This document shows positions 63,368-64,000 of a DNA stretch of 64,000 bases, in pieces. The stretch spans positions 310,001-374,000 of the forward strand of contig CAVUNL010000008.1 in NCBI GenBank assembly GCA_963742795.1. The letters run 5' to 3'. The DNA is from Palsa-504 sp963742795 (GTDB taxonomy: Bacteria > Actinomycetota > Actinomycetes > Streptosporangiales > Streptosporangiaceae). The translations under genes and the position numbers were made by a program. The first letter of the stretch is position 1. Each line of letters opens with the position of its first letter. A model generated the notes under the pieces. It was not told the DNA's origin and searched no databases. It saw only the letters and a list, made by a program, of their open reading frames with translations.

Positions 63368-64000
63368 TCACATCACCTCGGGCGATGGGCCGGCCACCGG
63401 TACGGCGCCGGCCATGAGGGCGTCGATCCGCTGCATCACCTCATCGTCGAGGTCCATCGCGGACGCCGCCAGAGCCTCGTCGACGTGGTTGCGATCACGG
63501 GTGCCCACGATGGCAACGTGGACGGCCGGATTGGCCAATGTCCAGCCGATCGCCAGCTGGGGCAGCGTGAACCCGAGTTCGGTTGCCAGCGCACCCAGTT
63601 CAGCCACCACCCGCAGATTGCGCGCGTAGGTCTCGCCCTGGAACATCGGGCTTCTGGATCGCCAGTCGTCTCGCGCGAATCGCGTGCCGGGGCCGAGGCT
63701 TCCGCTCAGCAACCCGTGGGCGAGGGGTCCATAGACCAGGACTCCCATGTCGTGCGCCTCGGTATAGGGGAGGACCTCGGCCTCGATGTCGCGGCGGAAC
63801 AGGTCCGTAAGGGGCCTGCAGTGTTTCGGCCGGCACGGTGACCCCGAAGGTCTCCATCTGCCCGGCGTCGAAGTTCGACACGCCGCCGTGCCGGATCTTG
63901 CCCTCGGCGATCAGCCTGGCGAGCGCCTCCGCGGTCTCATCAAAGGGCGTGCCGGGATCGGGCCAGTGCACCTGGTACAGGTCGACGTAGTCGGTGCCGA
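63368..64000 (-). pseudogene. Aldo/keto reductase, truncated by window edge and frameshifted
   Basis: The 5' end is beyond the window (visible from ..VDLYQVHWPDPGTPFDETAE). The first frame ends its good reading at VTVPAETLQAPY. From about 63812 another frame gives DLFRRDIEAEVLPYTEAHDM, GVLVYGPLAHGLLSGSL, LPQLAIGWTLANPAVHVAIV, to stop 63368. One extra G would explain it. AKR family, voltage-channel-beta/YajO-like. Confidence 0.75.

Noticed and set aside
1..64000. CRISPR arrays, rRNA, tRNA, transposases
   Set aside because: The tandem repeats found are all in-frame coding repeats without spacers; no cloverleaf, rRNA or DDE/recombinase signature was recognised by eye.

Overview
The window is high-GC DNA of an actinobacterium: GC-rich third codon positions throughout, GTG starts, tightly overlapping ATGA/GTGA operons, DUF222/HNH (13E12-type) genes, an AftD-type arabinofuranosyltransferase, NB-ARC/TPR regulators and a KstR-controlled steroid catabolic cluster. 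The mix of AftD and KstR genes with NB-ARC-TPR regulators suggests a soil Actinomycete (Mycobacteriales- or Streptosporangiales-like). I cannot place it more closely from sequence alone.

Layout. (1) 1-10064: a DUF222/HNH gene split in two by about 8.95 kb of inserted DNA. The insert carries a leftward operon (peroxiredoxin, PIG-L deacetylase with cyclic-nucleotide domain, MoCo-sulfurase-like aminotransferase, sulfide:quinone-reductase-like flavoprotein), a divergent NB-ARC/TPR regulator and a cytochrome P450 stump. (2) 10094-20603: cell-envelope genes. A leftward, translationally coupled operon (methyltransferase, aftD, DMT transporter, Trm112-like protein) faces a rightward set (GT4 glycosyltransferase, methyltransferase, membrane-anchored ectoprotein, DUF2613-like peptide). 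(3) 20614-38832: steroid (cholesterol-type) catabolism: kstR, fadE34, fadE28, fadE29, a chsH2-chsH1 fusion, ltp2, kstD, a second KstD-like flavoprotein, kshB, kshA, hsaA, hsaD, hsaC and an SCP2 sterol carrier. A hicAB pair and a thioredoxin-fold protein sit inside the cluster. Every divergent promoter of the cluster carries a KstR-type 14-mer, and a KstR2-type 14-mer precedes the SCP2 gene. (4) 39252-46370: secreted proteins, a lipoprotein, PPK2, PrsW, a dienelactone hydrolase, an SDR and a SnoaL-like protein. (5) 46378-49793: a large P-loop NTPase/Ser-Thr kinase fusion and a vapBC-type pair. (6) 49862-54739: gene remnants, a mug DNA glycosylase and a second copy of the peroxiredoxin plus NB-ARC/TPR module, with the regulator frameshifted. 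(7) 54877-64000: aldo/keto reductase, larE-larB-larC (nickel-pincer cofactor synthesis), a hypothetical protein, an APH-like kinase with an acyl-CoA dehydrogenase, small membrane proteins and a truncated aldo/keto reductase.

How the genes work together: KshA/KshB (9-alpha-hydroxylation) and KstD (delta-1-dehydrogenation) open ring B. HsaA, HsaC and HsaD process ring A. FadE28/29, ChsH and Ltp2 remove the last three side-chain carbons as propionyl-CoA, and FadE34 acts on side-chain CoA esters. hsaB, hsaEFG and the ring C/D genes are not in this window.

At least eight genes show a single-nucleotide frame break that a one-base correction would repair. This many breaks suggests assembly or sequencing indels, but real decay is likely for some, such as the second NB-ARC copy and the fragments near 8.4, 50 and 54.5 kb. 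No rRNA, tRNA, CRISPR array or transposase was recognised.
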